From assembly GCF_001425835.1 (NCBI RefSeq), contig NZ_LMDP01000001.1, positions 1,179,476-1,243,475 of the forward strand: a stretch of DNA of 64,000 bases. The letters run 5' to 3'. The stretch comes from Afipia sp. Root123D2 (GTDB lineage: Bacteria > Pseudomonadota > Alphaproteobacteria > Rhizobiales > Xanthobacteraceae). The first letter of the stretch is position 1; every line of letters begins with the position of its first letter. A model generated the notes under the pieces. That model was not told the origin of the DNA. It made no database searches and saw nothing but the letters and a program-made list of their open reading frames with translations. Positions 35,386-44,971 of the stretch are shown here, piece after piece. The translations under genes were made by a program, and so were the position numbers.

Positions 35386-36632
35386 GCTCTTTCCTCCCAG
35401 ATCATCGCCAGATGAACGATGGTCTGCACAGCCTTTTCCATGTCCTGGACGCTGACCCATTCAAGTCGTGAGTGGAAGGCGTGTTCGCCGGCGAAGATGT
35501 TGGGGCAGGGCAGGCCCATGAACGACAGGCGTGAGCCGTCGGTGCCGCCGCGGATGCTGCTGCGAACCGGTGTCATCCCGGCGCGCTCGATCGCATCCAT
35601 AGCGTTGGTGACGATGTCGGGGTGCCTGTCCAGCACCTCCTTCATGTTGCGATACTGTTCCTTGATCTCCATGCGATAGGACGAGCGCGGAAAGTCCTTC
35701 ATCACTTCGCGAACGATACGCTCCAGCAGGTCTTCTTTCTCCTTTAGTCCGGCCTCGCTGAAGTCGCGGACGATGAAGCCCAGCGTCGCGCTGTCGAGCC
35801 CGCCCTCGATGCTGACGGGATGGAGAAAGCCTTCACGGTCCTCGGTGGTTTCCGGCGAGCAGGTATCCTTCGGCAGGTGCTCGACGATGCGCGCAGCGAT
35901 CTTGATCGCGTGCTCCATGCGGCCCTTGGCGCAGCCGGGGTGGGCGCTGACGCCCTGGATGTGGATGGTGGCGCCATCGGCCGAGAAGGTTTCGTCCTCG
36001 AGATGGCCCGCGGTTTCGCCGTCGATGGTGTAGGCGAAGTCGGCGCCGAGTTTCTTCAGGTCGGCGTTGTCGACGCCGCGGCCGATCTCTTCATCCGGCG
36101 TGAACAGGATCTTGATGGTGCCATGTCTGATCTGCGGGTTGGTGACGAGAAACTGCACCGCATCCATGATTTCGGCGAGGCCGGCCTTGTTGTCTGCTCC
36201 CAACAACGTGGTGCCGTCGGTGGTCACGATGTCGTTGCCGATCTGGTCGGCGAGCGCGGGGTGTTCACTGGTCCGGATGATTTGTGTCAGATCGGCAGGC
36301 AGCACGATGTCGCCGCCCTGATAGTTGCGGACGATCTGCGGTTTTACGTCCTTGCCGGTGCAGTCGGGCGAGGTGTCCATGTGCGAGCAGAAGCAGATCA
36401 CCGGCACGGTCTTGTCAGTGGTCGCAGGCACGGTGCCGTAGACGTAGCCGTTGTCGTCCATGTGGGCGTCGGCGATGCCGAGGTCGCGCAATTCCTGGGC
36501 GAGCAGGCGGCCGAGGTCCTTCTGCTTGGCCGTCGAGGGACACGTCGGGGAGGCGGGGTCGGACTGGGTATCGATTCGGACGTAGCGCAGGAAGCGATCG
36601 AGAACGGTGTGCTTGAATTGAAGAGGCTGCAT
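35382..36632 (-). CDS. pepT: Peptidase T
   Basis: A 416-residue M20B tripeptide aminopeptidase that removes N-terminal residues from tripeptides in the cytoplasm. Zinc-site regions are visible in order: CFCSHMDTSPDC, LLGADNKAGLAEIMDA, TPDEEIGRGVDN, and DGETAGHLEDETF. The C-terminal PCPNIFAGEHAFHSRLEW carries the last His ligand. RGGTDGSRLSFMG is also typical. It is the first gene of a two-gene unit with the small secreted protein. The upstream gap holds palindromic repeats. Confidence 0.96.
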   Translation of the reverse strand: MQPLQFKHTVLDRFLRYVRIDTQSDPASPTCPSTAKQKDLGRLLAQELRDLGIADAHMDDNGYVYGTVPATTDKTVPVICFCSHMDTSPDCTGKDVKPQIVRNYQGGDIVLPADLTQIIRTSEHPALADQIGNDIVTTDGTTLLGADNKAGLAEIMDAVQFLVTNPQIRHGTIKILFTPDEEIGRGVDNADLKKLGADFAYTIDGETAGHLEDETFSADGATIHIQGVSAHPGCAKGRMEHAIKIAARIVEHLPKDTCSPETTEDREGFLHPVSIEGGLDSATLGFIVRDFSEAGLKEKEDLLERIVREVMKDFPRSSYRMEIKEQYRNMKEVLDRHPDIVTNAMDAIERAGMTPVRSSIRGGTDGSRLSFMGLPCPNIFAGEHAFHSRLEWVSVQDMEKAVQTIVHLAMIWEERA

Positions 36633-36662
36633 TTGGCGATCTCCGCATCTGCGATTCGTCTT

Positions 36663-36717
36663 GCGCGGGCATAGCCGTTCGGAGAACGGCGTCGCTTCGC
36701 TCGCCTATGGCCCGCGC
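36663..36717. repeat. Palindromic intergenic repeat
   Basis: Outer arms GCGCGGGCATAG and CTATGGCCCGCGC pair with a single bulged base. An inner hairpin CCGTTC-GGA-GAACGG and a GCGTCGCTTCGCTCGC segment fill the centre, so a branched fold is likely. The sequence resembles a repeat that I remember from many Bradyrhizobium-group intergenic regions; copy number was not checked. Confidence 0.65.
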
Positions 36718-36744
36718 ATTCATCTCACAAGATTTATTCAGAAG

Positions 36745-36778
36745 GATGGATTGCCCGGTCAAGCCCGGTCATGACAGC
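36745..36778. repeat. Short palindromic intergenic repeat, degenerate
   Basis: GATTGCCCGGTCAAGCCCGG followed by TCATGACA resembles a common Bradyrhizobium-group element whose usual form has a CCGGG-TCAAG-CCCGG hairpin. The left arm here has lost part of its symmetry. It directly follows the previous repeat, suggesting a composite element. Confidence 0.5.
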
Positions 36779-36814
36779 CGGAGACTACGCCGATCGACAC
36801 GAGAACCCGCAAAA

Positions 36815-36871
36815 GAAAACACCGCCCTCAGCGCCGCCGCGTGGGCGGGCGAGAGCGGCGTTTTGCGAGGA
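36815..36871 (-). terminator. Probable terminator of the HU gene
   Basis: On the minus strand an outer stem of AAAACGCCGC pairs with GCGGTGTTTT with one mismatch, enclosing a GC-rich inner region, and is followed by TTTTCTTTT. It begins about ten bases after the HU stop. The irregular interior lowers confidence. Confidence 0.5.
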
Positions 36872-36881
36872 AAAGCCGAGA

Positions 36882-37181
36882 TCAGACGGCTTCTTTGAGT
36901 TCCTTGGCCGCGCGGAAGGCAACCTTCTTGCTGGCCTTGATGTGAATGGCTTCGCCGGTGGCCGGGTTGCGGCCCATGCGGGCGGCGCGCTTGCGGACCT
37001 GGAGGATGCCGAGGCCGACGATGCGAATGCGCTCGCCCTTCTTGAGGTGCTTGGTGATGCGGGTCACGAGGTCGCCGAGAATCGCCTCGGTCTGCTTCTT
37101 CGACAATTCGTGCTCCTCAGCGAGCGCGGCCGCGAGATGCTTGAGCGTAACGGTCGTCGGAGTAGCTGCTTTCTTCGCCAT
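36882..37181 (-). CDS. HU family DNA-binding protein
   Basis: A 99-residue histone-like protein. The body-and-arm signature GRNPATGEAIHIKASKKVAF is the DNA-bending arm of the HU/IHF family, followed by a short helical end KELKEAV. The N-terminus MAKKAATPTTVTLKHLAAAL is a few residues longer than E. coli HU. AAGGAGGG precedes the ATG. It is probably a nucleoid protein; IHF is less likely because the sequence lacks typical IhfA/IhfB features. Confidence 0.92.
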   Translation of the reverse strand: MAKKAATPTTVTLKHLAAALAEEHELSKKQTEAILGDLVTRITKHLKKGERIRIVGLGILQVRKRAARMGRNPATGEAIHIKASKKVAFRAAKELKEAV

Positions 37182-37339
37182 TTAACCCTCCTTGGGTGGT
37201 CGGTGACTTAAGAACTGACTGTGTATCAGGGCTTAGTTGATTCGGGAGCGTCCTGCATATGCTGTTTGCCCTTTAAATCAGGCATTATTTGAATCGACAT
37301 GTGGAAAAGAGCCATTCAGAGGGCGGATTCGCAACATCC

Positions 37340-37367
37340 TTGACTTGGGTCATCCGTCCCTTTAAGT
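37340..37367 (+). promoter_or_regulatory. Candidate promoter of tRNA-Asp
   Basis: TTGACT, a 16-base spacer and TTAAGT stand about 33 bases before the tRNA. Position and spacing suit a housekeeping promoter; the -10 is weak. Confidence 0.4.
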
Positions 37368-37400
37368 CCCAGCGTCTCTGCGGATCGCGACAGCGTCCCT

Positions 37401-37477
<77 letters not shown>

Positions 37478-37646
37478 TTTATGGCAAATCCCCGATTTTA
37501 CAGTGGTTTTGGCAATTCCCGAGCACTCGGCCTCTTTCCGAGACGCGCCGATTTTGCAATGGTGACGTCTCGCCGCAGCCGTGGCCTGCGTTCGCGTCTT
37601 AGGCCAAGAAACTCAACGAATTCCCGTAAAATGTAGGAACGCATCG

Positions 37647-38738
37647 ATGTCCCAGCCTCACACCGGCACCAATCGTAAATATCGTCTCGCCGTCATTCCC
37701 GGCGACGGCATCGGCAAGGAGGTTGTGCCCGAGGGCCTGCGTGCGCTGGAGAAGGCGGCGTCGAAGTTCAACTTCGAGCTTCAGCTCGACACGTTCGATT
37801 TCGCGTCCTGCGATTACTACCTCAAGCACGGCCGCATGATGCCGGAGGACTGGAAGACCCAGATAGGCAGCCACGACGCGATCTTCTTCGGCGCTGTCGG
37901 CATGCCGTCGGTTCTGCCTGACCACATCTCATTGTGGAACTCGCTGATCCTGTTTCGCCGCGAGTTCGACCAGTACGTCAACCTGCGCCCGGTGCGCCTG
38001 ATGCCCGGCGTGACCTCGCCGCTGGCCGGCCGCAAACCAGGCGACATCGATTTCTTCGTGGTCCGTGAGAACACCGAGGGTGAGTATTCGTCAGTGGGCG
38101 GCCGCATGTTCCCCGGCACCGACCGCGAATTCGTCACCCAGCAGAGCGTGATGACCCGGACCGGCGTGGACCGGATCCTGAAGTTCGCGTTCGATCTTGC
38201 CCAGAGCCGGCCGAAAAAGCATCTGACCTCGGCGACCAAGTCTAACGGCATCTCGATCACCATGCCGTACTGGGACGAGCGGGTGGAGGAGGTCGCCAAA
38301 GCCTATCCCGACGTGCGTTGGGACAAGTATCACATCGACATCCTGACCGCCCATTTCGTCCTCAACCCCGACAAGTTCGATGTCGTGGTCGGCTCGAACC
38401 TGTTCGGCGACATCCTTTCGGATCTGGGTCCGGCCTGCACTGGCACGATCGGCATCGCGCCGTCCGGCAACATCAATCCCGAGCGCGACTTCCCGTCATT
38501 GTTCGAGCCCGTCCACGGCTCAGCGCCGGACATTTACGGGCAGGGGATTGCCAATCCAATCGGGCAGATCTGGTCAGCGGCCATGATGCTGGATCACCTC
38601 GGCGAACCAGAGGCGGGCAAGGCGATCGTTTCGGCCATCGAAACCGTCCTCAAGGAGGAAAAGCTGCGGACCCGCGATCTCGGCGGCAAGGCCAATACGG
38701 AGATTTGCGGAAAGGCCGTCGCCGACGCGATTTCCTGA
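37647..38738 (+). CDS. Tartrate dehydrogenase / D-malate dehydrogenase (decarboxylating)
   Basis: A 363-residue beta-decarboxylating dehydrogenase of the isopropylmalate/isocitrate family. YRLAVIPGDGIGKEVVPEGL opens the NAD-binding fold. The substrate loop LWNSLILFRREFDQYVNLRP and VRENTEGEYSSVGGRMFPG are closer to tartrate/D-malate dehydrogenases (TtuC/DmlA) than to LeuB. The metal-site aspartates lie in GSNLFGDILSDLGPA. AGGAAC precedes the start. It stands alone between tRNA-Asp and the nuo operon. The exact substrate is inferred from the family pattern only. Confidence 0.9.
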   Translation: MSQPHTGTNRKYRLAVIPGDGIGKEVVPEGLRALEKAASKFNFELQLDTFDFASCDYYLKHGRMMPEDWKTQIGSHDAIFFGAVGMPSVLPDHISLWNSLILFRREFDQYVNLRPVRLMPGVTSPLAGRKPGDIDFFVVRENTEGEYSSVGGRMFPGTDREFVTQQSVMTRTGVDRILKFAFDLAQSRPKKHLTSATKSNGISITMPYWDERVEEVAKAYPDVRWDKYHIDILTAHFVLNPDKFDVVVGSNLFGDILSDLGPACTGTIGIAPSGNINPERDFPSLFEPVHGSAPDIYGQGIANPIGQIWSAAMMLDHLGEPEAGKAIVSAIETVLKEEKLRTRDLGGKANTEICGKAVADAIS

Positions 38739-38910
38739 GGGTTTCCTCCAGCATTCCGGTTCGGAACTGACGGAAACGGCAATCGAATTAACGCGCCGCG
38801 CAGCTTGAGATTTGTCCAGGTCTTTCTACTTTTGGATGAGACACGGTGCGCGCCGCGGGCCGGCAATTATCGAAATTGTGATCCCCGGACGAGCGTCAGG
38901 ATAGCTTGTC

Positions 38911-38939
38911 TTGCCCTCACTGTGGCGCTGGGCTATCCC
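38911..38939 (+). promoter_or_regulatory. Weak promoter candidate for nuo
   Basis: TTGCCC, a 17-base spacer and TATCCC lie about 60 bases before nuoA in a 262-base gap. Both hexamers are imperfect. This is the best-spaced pair I found upstream of the operon. Confidence 0.3.
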
Positions 38940-38954
38940 TTCGAACCATTCCAA

Positions 38955-38976
38955 TGTTCCGCGAATCTGCGGAACA
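38955..38976. promoter_or_regulatory. Inverted repeat just upstream of nuoA
   Basis: TGTTCCGC and GCGGAACA are perfect 8-base arms around GAATCT. The repeat ends 24 bases before the nuoA ATG, so it is either an operator or a leader hairpin near the ribosome-binding region. Confidence 0.5.
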
Positions 38977-39000
38977 ATTTCGGGCAGCAAAGGGTCGCCG

Positions 39001-39366
39001 ATGGGCGGAATCTTGCAGAATTATCTGCCGCTTGTGGTGTTCATCGGTGTCGCGACCGTCATCGGTCTGGCGCTACTGGTGGCGCCGTTTCTGGTCGCCT
39101 ATCAGCAACCCGATCCGGAGAAGCTGTCGGCGTACGAATGCGGCTTCAACGCCTTCGATGATGCGCGCATGAAATTCGATGTGCGATTCTATCTGGTGGC
39201 GATCCTGTTCATCATCTTTGATCTGGAAGTCGCCTTCCTGTTTCCGTGGGCAGTGGCTTTCGGCAAACTCGGGCTGGTCGGCTTCTGGTCGATGATCGTG
39301 TTCCTCGGCGTGCTGACCGTCGGCTTCGCCTATGAATGGAAGAAAGGGGCGCTCGAATGGGATTGA
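39001..39366 (+). CDS. nuoA: NADH-quinone oxidoreductase subunit A
   Basis: A 121-residue three-helix membrane subunit of complex I. The conserved loop after helix 1 reads [20 protein letters not shown] with its invariant Cys, followed by [24 protein letters not shown] in two helices (helix 2 carries the conserved Glu/Asp). It is the first gene of nuoA-N and overlaps nuoB by ten bases. It helps form the quinone site and the first proton path at the membrane-arm junction. Confidence 0.97.
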   Translation: MGGILQNYLPLVVFIGVATVIGLALLVAPFLVAYQQPDPEKLSAYECGFNAFDDARMKFDVRFYLVAILFIIFDLEVAFLFPWAVAFGKLGLVGFWSMIVFLGVLTVGFAYEWKKGALEWD

Positions 39367-39953
39367 GTCCGACCCCGGCTAAACCGGTTTTGCAACCGGC
39401 CGTGTCGCAGGCTGCGACAGGGATTCTCGATCCGCGCACCGGCCAGCCGGTCGGCGCGGATGATCGCTATTATCTCGAGATCAATCACGAGCTGTCCGAC
39501 AAGGGCTTCTTCGTTGCCGCTGCCGACGACCTGATTACGTGGGCGCGCACCGGCTCGCTGATGTGGATGACCTTCGGCCTCGCGTGCTGCGCCGTCGAGA
39601 TGATGCAGGTCTCGATGCCGCGCTATGACGTCGAGCGCTTCGGCTTCGCCCCGCGCGCCTCGCCGCGCCAGTCGGACGTGATGATCGTGGCCGGCACGCT
39701 GACCAACAAGATGGCTCCGGCGCTGCGCAAGGTCTACGACCAGATGCCCGAGCCGCGCTACGTGATCTCGATGGGGTCGTGCGCCAACGGCGGCGGCTAC
39801 TATCACTATTCGTATTCGGTGGTGCGCGGCTGCGACCGCATCGTGCCCGTCGACATTTATGTGCCGGGCTGTCCGCCGACGGCGGAAGCACTGCTCTACG
39901 GCGTACTGCTGCTGCAGAAGAAGATTCGCCGCACCGGAACGATTGAACGCTAA
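39357..39953 (+). CDS. nuoB: NADH-quinone oxidoreductase subunit B
   Basis: A 198-residue peripheral-arm subunit that carries the last iron-sulfur cluster, N2. The cluster cysteines are in [11 protein letters not shown] (two adjacent), [10 protein letters not shown] and [12 protein letters not shown]. An N-terminal extension of about 45 residues precedes the core, usual for alphaproteobacteria. It starts inside the nuoA stop region and is followed by nuoC after ten bases. N2 passes electrons to quinone at the NuoB-NuoD interface. Confidence 0.98.
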   Translation: MGLSPTPAKPVLQPAVSQAATGILDPRTGQPVGADDRYYLEINHELSDKGFFVAAADDLITWARTGSLMWMTFGLACCAVEMMQVSMPRYDVERFGFAPRASPRQSDVMIVAGTLTNKMAPALRKVYDQMPEPRYVISMGSCANGGGYYHYSYSVVRGCDRIVPVDIYVPGCPPTAEALLYGVLLLQKKIRRTGTIER

Positions 39954-39963
39954 GGCTTAACTG

Positions 39964-40614
39964 ATGGAAGACGCCAGGCTCGATGCCCTTGGTCAACTCA
40001 TTACTGGTGCGCTGCCGGGAGCGGCGCTGAGCCATGACGTGTCTTTCAACCAGCTCACCGTCTCGGTCGATCTGGCGAAGATCGTCGAGGTCGCAAGCTT
40101 CCTGAAGAGCGATCCGCGCTGCCGCTTCGTCAGCTTCACCGACATCACGGCCGTCGACTATCCGGGCCGCGAGAACCGCTTCGATGTGGTCTATCACCTG
40201 ATGTCGCCGACCCTGAACGCGCGCATCCGCTTGCGCGGCGAGGCCAACGAAACCACGCAGGTGCCCTCGATCATTCGAGTGTTCCCCGGCGCCGACTGGT
40301 TCGAGCGCGAGACCTACGATCTCTACGGTGTGATCTTCGTTGGGCATCCGGACATGCGCCGCCTGCTGACCGACTACGGTTTCGACGGCCATCCGCTGCG
40401 CAAGGACTTTCCGCTCACCGGGTTCGTCGAGGTCCGCTACGACGACCAGGAGAAGCGCGTGGTCTATGAGCCGGTCCGGCTCAACCAGGAATTCCGCAAG
40501 TTCGATTTCCTCTCGCCGTGGGAGGGCGCCGACTATGCGTTGCCGGGCGATGAGAAGAAAACCGGCGAAGCACCGGCGGCGCCCGTTTCTACTCCTGCAA
40601 AGGCAGGTGGCTGA
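39964..40614 (+). CDS. nuoC: NADH-quinone oxidoreductase subunit C
   Basis: A 216-residue subunit (30-kDa family). The signature [20 protein letters not shown] is present, with [20 protein letters not shown] after it. A Pro/Ala-rich tail of about 20 residues ends the protein. It is separate from NuoD, not fused as in E. coli. Its TGA shares one base with the nuoD ATG. Confidence 0.97.
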   Translation: MEDARLDALGQLITGALPGAALSHDVSFNQLTVSVDLAKIVEVASFLKSDPRCRFVSFTDITAVDYPGRENRFDVVYHLMSPTLNARIRLRGEANETTQVPSIIRVFPGADWFERETYDLYGVIFVGHPDMRRLLTDYGFDGHPLRKDFPLTGFVEVRYDDQEKRVVYEPVRLNQEFRKFDFLSPWEGADYALPGDEKKTGEAPAAPVSTPAKAGG

Positions 40615-41822
40615 TGACCGAAGCCCTTGGTACCGCAGTCCCCGGAATGCGCAATTTCACGATTAACTTCGGCCCGCAGCATCCGGCCGCGCACGGCGTG
40701 CTGCGGCTTGTGCTGGAGCTGGATGGCGAGGTCGTCGAGCGCGTCGATCCGCATATCGGCCTGCTTCACCGCGGCACTGAAAAGCTGATCGAGCAAAAGA
40801 CCTATCTGCAGGCGATTCCGTATTTCGACCGGCTCGACTACGTCGCGCCGATGAATCAGGAACATGCCTTCTGCCTCGCGGCGGAGAAGCTGCTCGGCAT
40901 CACCGTGCCGCGCCGCGGCCAGTTGATCCGCGTGCTGTATTCCGAGATCGGCCGCATCCTGTCGCATCTGCTTAACGTCACTACTCAGGCGATGGATGTC
41001 GGCGCGCTGACCCCGCCGCTGTGGGGTTTCGAAGAGCGCGAAAAGCTGATGGTGTTTTACGAGCGCGCGTCCGGCTCGCGCATGCACGCGGCGTTCTTCC
41101 GCGTCGGCGGCGTGCATCAGGATTTGCCGCCCAAACTGATCGAGGACATCTGGAACTGGTGCGATCCGTTCCTTCAGGTCGTCGACGATCTCGAAGTTCT
41201 GCTCACCGACAACCGCATCTTCAAGCAGCGTAACGTCGACATCGGCGTGGTGACGCTGGAGCAGGCGTGGGAGTGGGGCTTCTCGGGCGTGATGGTGCGC
41301 GGCTCGGGCGCCGCATGGGACCTGCGCAAGTCGCAGCCCTACGAATGTTATGCCGAGATGGATTTCGACATCCCGATCGGCAAGAACGGCGACTGTTACG
41401 ACCGCTACTGCATCCGTATGGAAGAAATGCGCCAGTCGGTGCGCATCATGAAGCAGTGCATCGAGAAGCTGCGCGTCGCCGAAGGGCAGGGGCCGGTTTC
41501 GATCCAGGACAACAAGGTCGTGCCGCCGAAGCGCGGCGAGATGAAGCGCTCGATGGAAGCGCTGATCCATCACTTCAAGCTCTACACCGAAGGCTTCCAC
41601 GTTCCGGCCGGCGAGGTTTATGCCGCGGTCGAGGCGCCCAAGGGTGAGTTCGGCGTCTATCTGGTCTCCGACGGCACCAACAAGCCGTACAAGTGCAAGA
41701 TCCGTGCGCCGGGATTTGCACACCTGCAGGCGATGGATTTCATCTGCAGGGGGCACCTGCTTGCGGACGTGTCCGCGATTCTCGGTTCGCTCGACATCGT
41801 GTTCGGCGAGGTGGATCGGTGA
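40614..41822 (+). CDS. nuoD: NADH-quinone oxidoreductase subunit D
   Basis: A 402-residue 49-kDa family subunit that forms the quinone cavity with NuoB. Typical segments are [20 protein letters not shown] near the N-terminus, with the HP/H residues of the quinone site, and [18 protein letters not shown]. The C-terminus is [18 protein letters not shown]. The mitochondrial counterpart is known to be arginine-methylated near the equivalent N-terminal region by NDUFAF7. An unrelated FkbM-type methyltransferase gene starts within this gene's stop codon. Confidence 0.98.
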   Translation: MTEALGTAVPGMRNFTINFGPQHPAAHGVLRLVLELDGEVVERVDPHIGLLHRGTEKLIEQKTYLQAIPYFDRLDYVAPMNQEHAFCLAAEKLLGITVPRRGQLIRVLYSEIGRILSHLLNVTTQAMDVGALTPPLWGFEEREKLMVFYERASGSRMHAAFFRVGGVHQDLPPKLIEDIWNWCDPFLQVVDDLEVLLTDNRIFKQRNVDIGVVTLEQAWEWGFSGVMVRGSGAAWDLRKSQPYECYAEMDFDIPIGKNGDCYDRYCIRMEEMRQSVRIMKQCIEKLRVAEGQGPVSIQDNKVVPPKRGEMKRSMEALIHHFKLYTEGFHVPAGEVYAAVEAPKGEFGVYLVSDGTNKPYKCKIRAPGFAHLQAMDFICRGHLLADVSAILGSLDIVFGEVDR

Positions 41823-42805
41823 CGGTGCAGCCGCCCATCGAGTTCGACCGCATGACCGGCGCGATGCGCGGTGCGTCTCCGTGGGAGCGCACCATCGGCC
41901 TCGCATTGCTGGCTGGATCGAAGGTGGGCGCGCTGATGTCTCATCGCGGCTACAATATGTGCGCCAACATGCTGAAGATGATGCTGCCGGAGCGCAACAT
42001 CAACGTGATGCTCAACCCGGACGCGACCTTCGCGTTTCCGTATGGCGACGGCTACTGGAGCAAGCTGCTCAACCGTACTTTCAAGTATGAGGACGAACTC
42101 GAGCTATTGCTGCTAGATTCGCGCGATGTCGATTATGTCCTGCTCGATTGCGGCGCCAACTACGGCTACTGGTCGGTAATGGTGTCGAGCCAGCGTTTTG
42201 GCTCGCATCGGGCGATCGCGATCGAACCGTCGTCGCAGAATTTTCCGAAGCTGGAAAACAATGTCCGCGTCAACGGCAACCGCTTCGAGGCGATCAAGAG
42301 CGCCATCGGATCGGAGCGCGGGACGGCGCGGCTGTCCGGCACCAAGCACGAAGCCTTCAGCATCGCAGGCGGCGCCGATGCGAGCGGGGAAGAGGTGCCG
42401 GTGCTGGCGCTCGATAATCTGATCGACGACGGCAAGATTCCGGCGACCGGCAAGTATCTGATCAAGCTCGATGTCGAAGGTGTCGAGATCGACGCCATCA
42501 AAGGCGGGACGCGGATTTTGCAGACCGACTCGATGGTAATTTGCGAGGAGCACGGCAGCGACCGTAATCACACGGTGTCGCGCTATATTCTCGAGAACAC
42601 GCCGATGAAGGCGATCGTCCACGATCCGGCGACCGACCGCTTCGAACCGCTGACGCAGCTCTCCACGCTCGATCGCATCAAGGTCGCCTCCCACGTCGGC
42701 TACAACGTGTTTGCGACCGCGAGCGCGTTCTGGGAACAGCGTCTCTACAGCATGAATTCTGGCAACGCGCGCCGCGCCATGACGCAAGGCAACGTGGCGC
42801 ACTGA
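41819..42805 (+). CDS. FkbM-type SAM-dependent methyltransferase embedded in the nuo operon
   Basis: A 328-residue protein. A class I methyltransferase core begins near residue 105: the SAM motif [13 protein letters not shown] (107-119), an acidic end of strand 2 in [18 protein letters not shown], and the FkbM signature [16 protein letters not shown] (215-230). About 100 residues precede the core and include [15 protein letters not shown]; about 80 follow. The GTG start overlaps the nuoD stop by four bases (GTGA), giving tight coupling. It is not a standard complex I gene. FkbM proteins are mostly O-methyltransferases of small molecules and glycans; the substrate here is unknown. A second GTG two codons on is also possible. 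Confidence 0.88.
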   Translation: MTVQPPIEFDRMTGAMRGASPWERTIGLALLAGSKVGALMSHRGYNMCANMLKMMLPERNINVMLNPDATFAFPYGDGYWSKLLNRTFKYEDELELLLLDSRDVDYVLLDCGANYGYWSVMVSSQRFGSHRAIAIEPSSQNFPKLENNVRVNGNRFEAIKSAIGSERGTARLSGTKHEAFSIAGGADASGEEVPVLALDNLIDDGKIPATGKYLIKLDVEGVEIDAIKGGTRILQTDSMVICEEHGSDRNHTVSRYILENTPMKAIVHDPATDRFEPLTQLSTLDRIKVASHVGYNVFATASAFWEQRLYSMNSGNARRAMTQGNVAH

Positions 42806-42825
42806 AAGATTGAAAGACTGGTACG

Positions 42826-43452
42826 ATGGCTGTTCGCCGTTTGGCCCCGAAGGAACTGCAACCTGCGAGCTTCGCATTCAGCGCGGAGAATCTCGATTGG
42901 GTGAAGAAGCAGATCGAGAAGTATCCGCCCGGCCGTCAGGCGGCAGCGGTGATTCCGGTGCTGTGGCGCGCGCAGGAGCAGCATGACGGCTGGATCTCGG
43001 AGGCGGCGATCCGTGGCGTCGCCGATCTGCTTGGGATGCCGCATATCCGCGTGATGGAGATCGCGACCTTCTATACCATGTTCCAGCTGTCGCCGGTCGG
43101 CAAGAAGGCCCACGTTCAGGTGTGCGGTACGACGCCGTGCATGCTGCGCGGCGCCGGCGAACTGATCGACGTCTGCAAGCATCGTATCCATCACGACCCG
43201 TTCCATGTTTCGGCCGATGGTGATTTCAGCTGGGAAGAGGTCGAGTGCCTCGGTGCCTGCGTGAACGCGCCGATGGTGATGATCTGGAAGGACACCTACG
43301 AGGACCTGACGCCGGAGACCCTGAACAAGGTTCTCGACGGATTCGCTTCGGGCAATCCGCCGAAGCCGGGTCCGCAAATCGATCGCCATTGCGCCGCGCC
43401 TGTTGGAGGACCGAGGGTTCTCAAGGCACCCGAAAAGGCAGGGAGCAAATGA
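42826..43452 (+). CDS. nuoE: NADH-quinone oxidoreductase subunit E
   Basis: A 208-residue 24-kDa family subunit with the N1a [2Fe-2S] cluster. The four cysteine ligands are in [12 protein letters not shown] and [12 protein letters not shown]. The thioredoxin-like fold begins around [21 protein letters not shown]-terminal tail of about 35 residues is rich in Pro, Lys and Gly. It resumes the nuo series 20 bases after the methyltransferase gene, and its stop overlaps the next small gene. Confidence 0.97.
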   Translation: MAVRRLAPKELQPASFAFSAENLDWVKKQIEKYPPGRQAAAVIPVLWRAQEQHDGWISEAAIRGVADLLGMPHIRVMEIATFYTMFQLSPVGKKAHVQVCGTTPCMLRGAGELIDVCKHRIHHDPFHVSADGDFSWEEVECLGACVNAPMVMIWKDTYEDLTPETLNKVLDGFASGNPPKPGPQIDRHCAAPVGGPRVLKAPEKAGSK

Positions 43453-43622
43453 TGGACGCCGCCAGGATCCGTCAGGTCGCGTTGCACACGATTTGCGCCG
43501 GTGTGTTCATGTTCGTGCTGAACTATTACGTGCTCAACTCGGGACTTGAATCGAGCCTGAGCTGGGCGGTGGCGTTCGCTGCGATGGCGGCTGGGCTCGC
43601 CTACCGGCAAACGAAAAGCTGA
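43449..43622 (+). CDS. 57-residue two-helix membrane protein between nuoE and nuoF
   Basis: A tiny protein predicted to have two transmembrane helices, about residues 10-30 ([20 protein letters not shown]) and 37-52 ([17 protein letters not shown]), joined by a short SGLES turn. The ATG overlaps the nuoE stop (ATGA), and nuoF follows after 19 bases, so it sits inside the operon and is probably co-translated. It matches no core complex I subunit. An accessory or assembly role is an inference from position only. A second ATG directly follows the first. Confidence 0.75.
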   Translation: MMDAARIRQVALHTICAGVFMFVLNYYVLNSGLESSLSWAVAFAAMAAGLAYRQTKS

Positions 43623-43641
43623 TTGGTCAGGAAGCGACATA

Positions 43642-44967
<1,326 letters not shown>

Positions 44968-44971
44968 GGTG

